The notes under the pieces were generated by a model, which was given only the letters and a program-made list of their open reading frames with translations, was not told the origin of the DNA and did not search any database. A stretch of 64,000 bases of DNA, from NCBI GenBank assembly GCA_037577475.1, contig JBAGJB010000170.1, positions 310,001 through 374,000 of the forward strand, read 5' to 3'. This DNA comes from Chaunax sp. Z400 (lineage: Eukaryota; Chordata; Actinopteri; Lophiiformes; Chaunacidae). Positions 61,601 through 64,000 of this stretch are shown here, piece by piece. Position 1 is the stretch's first letter, and each line of letters opens with the position of its first letter. Both the position numbers and the translations under genes were made by a program.

Positions 61601-64000
61601 TTTCCGAGATACACACATTCACTATAGGCGAACCAAACCCCATTCACTTCAATGGGAAAATAAACTTGAGTATAACTCGGGAACGGAAGGTCGTAGAGAC
61701 TCGGGACCATGATCCGTCGGACATAATTCGTGGTCTCTGAACACGCCAGACTTCTCCCCGAGTCTCTACGACCTTCCGTTCCCGAGATACAAAAATTCCA
61801 AAAATCACCAAAAATACATGTCATATCTCGGGAACCGTAAGTCGTAGAGACTCGGTTTACCTGCCGGCATTCTTGGAGACCCCATAAAACCGTTGAAAGA
61901 GCTTATCCCCGAGTCTCTACGACCTTCCGTTCCCGAGATACAGACATTCAAAATACGCCCCTACTGGACATGTCATATCTCGGGAAAGGAAGGTCCCACA
62001 GACTCGGGACAAAGACTGGTGTTCTCAGAGACCACATAAACCCCTAGACGGACGTTGGTCCCGAGTCTCTACGACCTTCCGTTTCCGAGATACACACATT
62101 CACTATAGGCGAACCAAACCCCATTCACTTCAATGGGAAAATAAACTTGAGTATAACTCGGGAACGGAAGGTCGTAGAGACTCGGGACCATGATCCGTCC
62201 GACATAATTCGTGGTCTCTGAACACGCCAGACTTCTCCACGAGTCTCTACGACCTTCCGTTCCCGAGATACAGACATTCAAAATACGCCCCTACTGGACA
62301 TGTCATATCTCGGGAAAGGAAGGTCGCACAGACTCGGGACAAAGACTGGTGTTCTCAGAGACCACATAAACCCCTAGACGGACGTTGGTCCCGAGTCTCT
62401 ACGACCTTCCGTTTCCGAGATACACACATTCACTATAGGCGGACCAAACCCCATTCACTTCAATGGGAAAATAAACTTGAGTATAACTCGGGAACGGAAG
62501 GTCGTAGAGACTCGGGACCATGATCCGTTGGACATAATTCGTGGTCTCTGAACACGCCAGACTTCTCCCCGAGTCTCTACGACCTTCCGTTCCCGAGATA
62601 CAAAAATTCCAAAAATCACCAAAAATACATGTCATATCTCGGGAACCGTAAATCGTAGAGACTCGGTTTACCTGCTGACGTTCTTGGAGACCCCATAAAA
62701 CCATTGAAAGAGCTTATCCCCGAGTCTCTACGACCTTCCGTTCAAAAGTTACCAACCCGGGTAGGGCCCCCATTGAGTTTTTATCCCCTTAACCCTAACC
62801 CTAACCCTAACCCTAACCCCTAACCCACAGTTGTCCGCGAGTCTCTACGACCTTCCGTTCCCGAGATACAGACATTCAAAATACGCCCCTACTGGACATG
62901 TCATATCTCGGGAAAGGAAGGTCGCACAGACTCGGGACAAAGACTGGTGTTCTCAGAGACCACATAAACCCCTAGACGGACGTTGGTCCCGAGTCTCTAC
63001 GACCTTCCGTTTCCGAGATACACACATTCACTATAGGCGGACCAAACCCCATTCACTTCAATGGGAAAATAAACTTGAGTATAACTCGGGAACGGAAGGT
63101 CGTAGAGACTCGGGACCATGATCCGTCCGACATAATTCGTGGTCTCTGAACACGCCAGACTTCTCCACGAGTCTCTACGACCTTCCGTTCCCGAGATACA
63201 AAAATTCCAAAAATCACCAAAAATACATGTCATATCTCGGGAACCGTAAGTCGTAGAGACTCGGTTTACCCGCTGGCATTCTTGGAGACCCCATAAAACC
63301 ATTGAAAGAGCTTATCCCCGAGTCTCTACGACCTTCCGTTCCCGAGATACAGACATTCAAAATACGCCCCTACTGGACATGTCATATCTCGGGAAAGGAA
63401 GGTCGCACAGACTCGGGACAAAGACTGGTGTTCTCAGAGACCACATAAACCCCTAGACGGACGTTGGTCCCGAGTCTCTACGACCTTCCGTTTCCGAGAT
63501 ACACACATTCACTATAGGCGGACCAAACCCCATTCACTTCAATGGGAAAATAAACTTGAGTATAACTCGGGAACGGAAGGTCGTAGAGACTCGGGACCAT
63601 GATCCGTCCGACATAATTCGTGGTCTCTGAACACGCCACACTTCTCCACGAGTCTCGACGACCTTCCGTTCCCGAGATACAGACATTCCAAAAATCACCA
63701 AAAATACATGTCATATCTCGGGAACCGTAAATCGTAGAGACTCGGTTTACCTGCTGACGTTCTTGGAGACCCCATAAAACCGTTGAAAGAGCTTATCCCC
63801 GAGTCTCTACGACCTTCCGTTCAAAAGTTACCAACCCGGGTAGGGCCCCCATTGAGTTTTTATCCCCTTAACCCTAACCCTAACCCTAACCCTAACCCCT
63901 AACCCACACTTGTCCGCGATTCTCTACGACCTTCCGTTCCCGAGATACAGACATTCAAAATACGCCCCTACTGGACATGTCATATCTCGGGAAAGGAAGG

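Larger units (their letters stand above)
42679..64000. repeat. Subtelomere-like satellite domain
   Basis: The array is continuous from the palindrome edge to the window end, where it is still running. Its building block is a core of about 32 bp, CGAGTCTCTACGACCTTCCG followed by TTCCCGAGATA, which occurs in both orientations. The 330-bp unit has four cores in the order forward, reverse, forward, reverse, separated by about 50 bp of distinct spacer. A longer unit of 591, 592 or 597 bp adds two forward cores, one reverse core and a CCCTAA tract. Adjacent units are nearly identical. The open frames on both strands (GTEGRRDSG on one, RVSTTFRFRD on the other) are readings of the inverted core, not genes. 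Confidence 0.95.

Noticed and set aside
42781..63714. Dozens of similar open frames of 70-163 codons on both strands
   Set aside because: They are readings of the inverted satellite core in each unit and follow its periodicity. No start context, splice signals or coding constraint was seen.
42679..64000. A true chromosome-end telomere
   Set aside because: Hexamer tracts have only three to five repeats and are spaced by about 550 bp of satellite; no uninterrupted terminal telomere is present in the window.

Overview
The window looks like nuclear DNA from a ray-finned (teleost) fish. It carries spliced genes with GT-AG introns, a Tc1-type transposon of a kind common in fish, a tRNA-derived SINE, a CR1/L2/Rex-like LINE, and vertebrate-type telomere hexamers inside a satellite. 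No conserved single-copy host gene can be named with confidence. Most of the 64 kb is repeats, and the right third reads as a subtelomere-like satellite domain. The species cannot be determined from the sequence.

Layout. 1-12336: a 9-bp tandem array with higher-order structure. It is interrupted by a 5'-truncated copy of a multi-exon transposase-like gene (534-3119, minus), by debris of a second gene of the same element (3560-3820), and by two copies of one SINE that were amplified together with the array. 12337-15335: a second, more complete copy of the transposase gene (minus). It holds the N-terminal region, a Cys-rich domain and a probable DDE core, then runs straight into the 9-bp array. 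A GC-box/CCAAT promoter region with a probable 5' UTR exon lies at 17116-17460, and an internally deleted Tc1 element sits in the first intron. 18075-19691: an accessory minus-strand gene encoding an acidic N-terminus, two identically spaced Cys/His motifs (C-x2-C-x9-H-x8-C) and a long Arg/Lys/Glu coiled coil. 20190-21059: C-terminal exons of the transposase family. 21237-24292: an unrecognised exon pair with a TATA/CRE promoter candidate upstream. 24293-27658: no gene recognised.

27659-42678: a giant inverted repeat of about 15 kb with arms of about 7.5 kb. Each arm carries, from the outside in, a dead LINE, about 1.06 kb of unrecognised sequence, a 12/13-bp minisatellite, a cluster of GCATTTTGTAATAA motifs, and an array of GGTAATGAGATGCG plus poly-A units. 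42679-64000: a satellite abutting the end of the palindrome. It is built from a roughly 32-bp core that alternates in orientation, arranged in 330-bp units and in 591/592/597-bp units. The long units each contain a short CCCTAA tract, and part of the array has a 2,969-bp higher-order period.

How the parts relate. The transposase-like gene and the accessory gene occur in the same order and orientation in both copies, with the accessory 3' end upstream of the transposase. This suggests they are the two genes of one large DNA transposon family, now shuffled and fused to the 9-bp array. The palindrome arms share the same LINE frameshifts, so the inverted duplication came after the LINE died, or the arms have been homogenised since.
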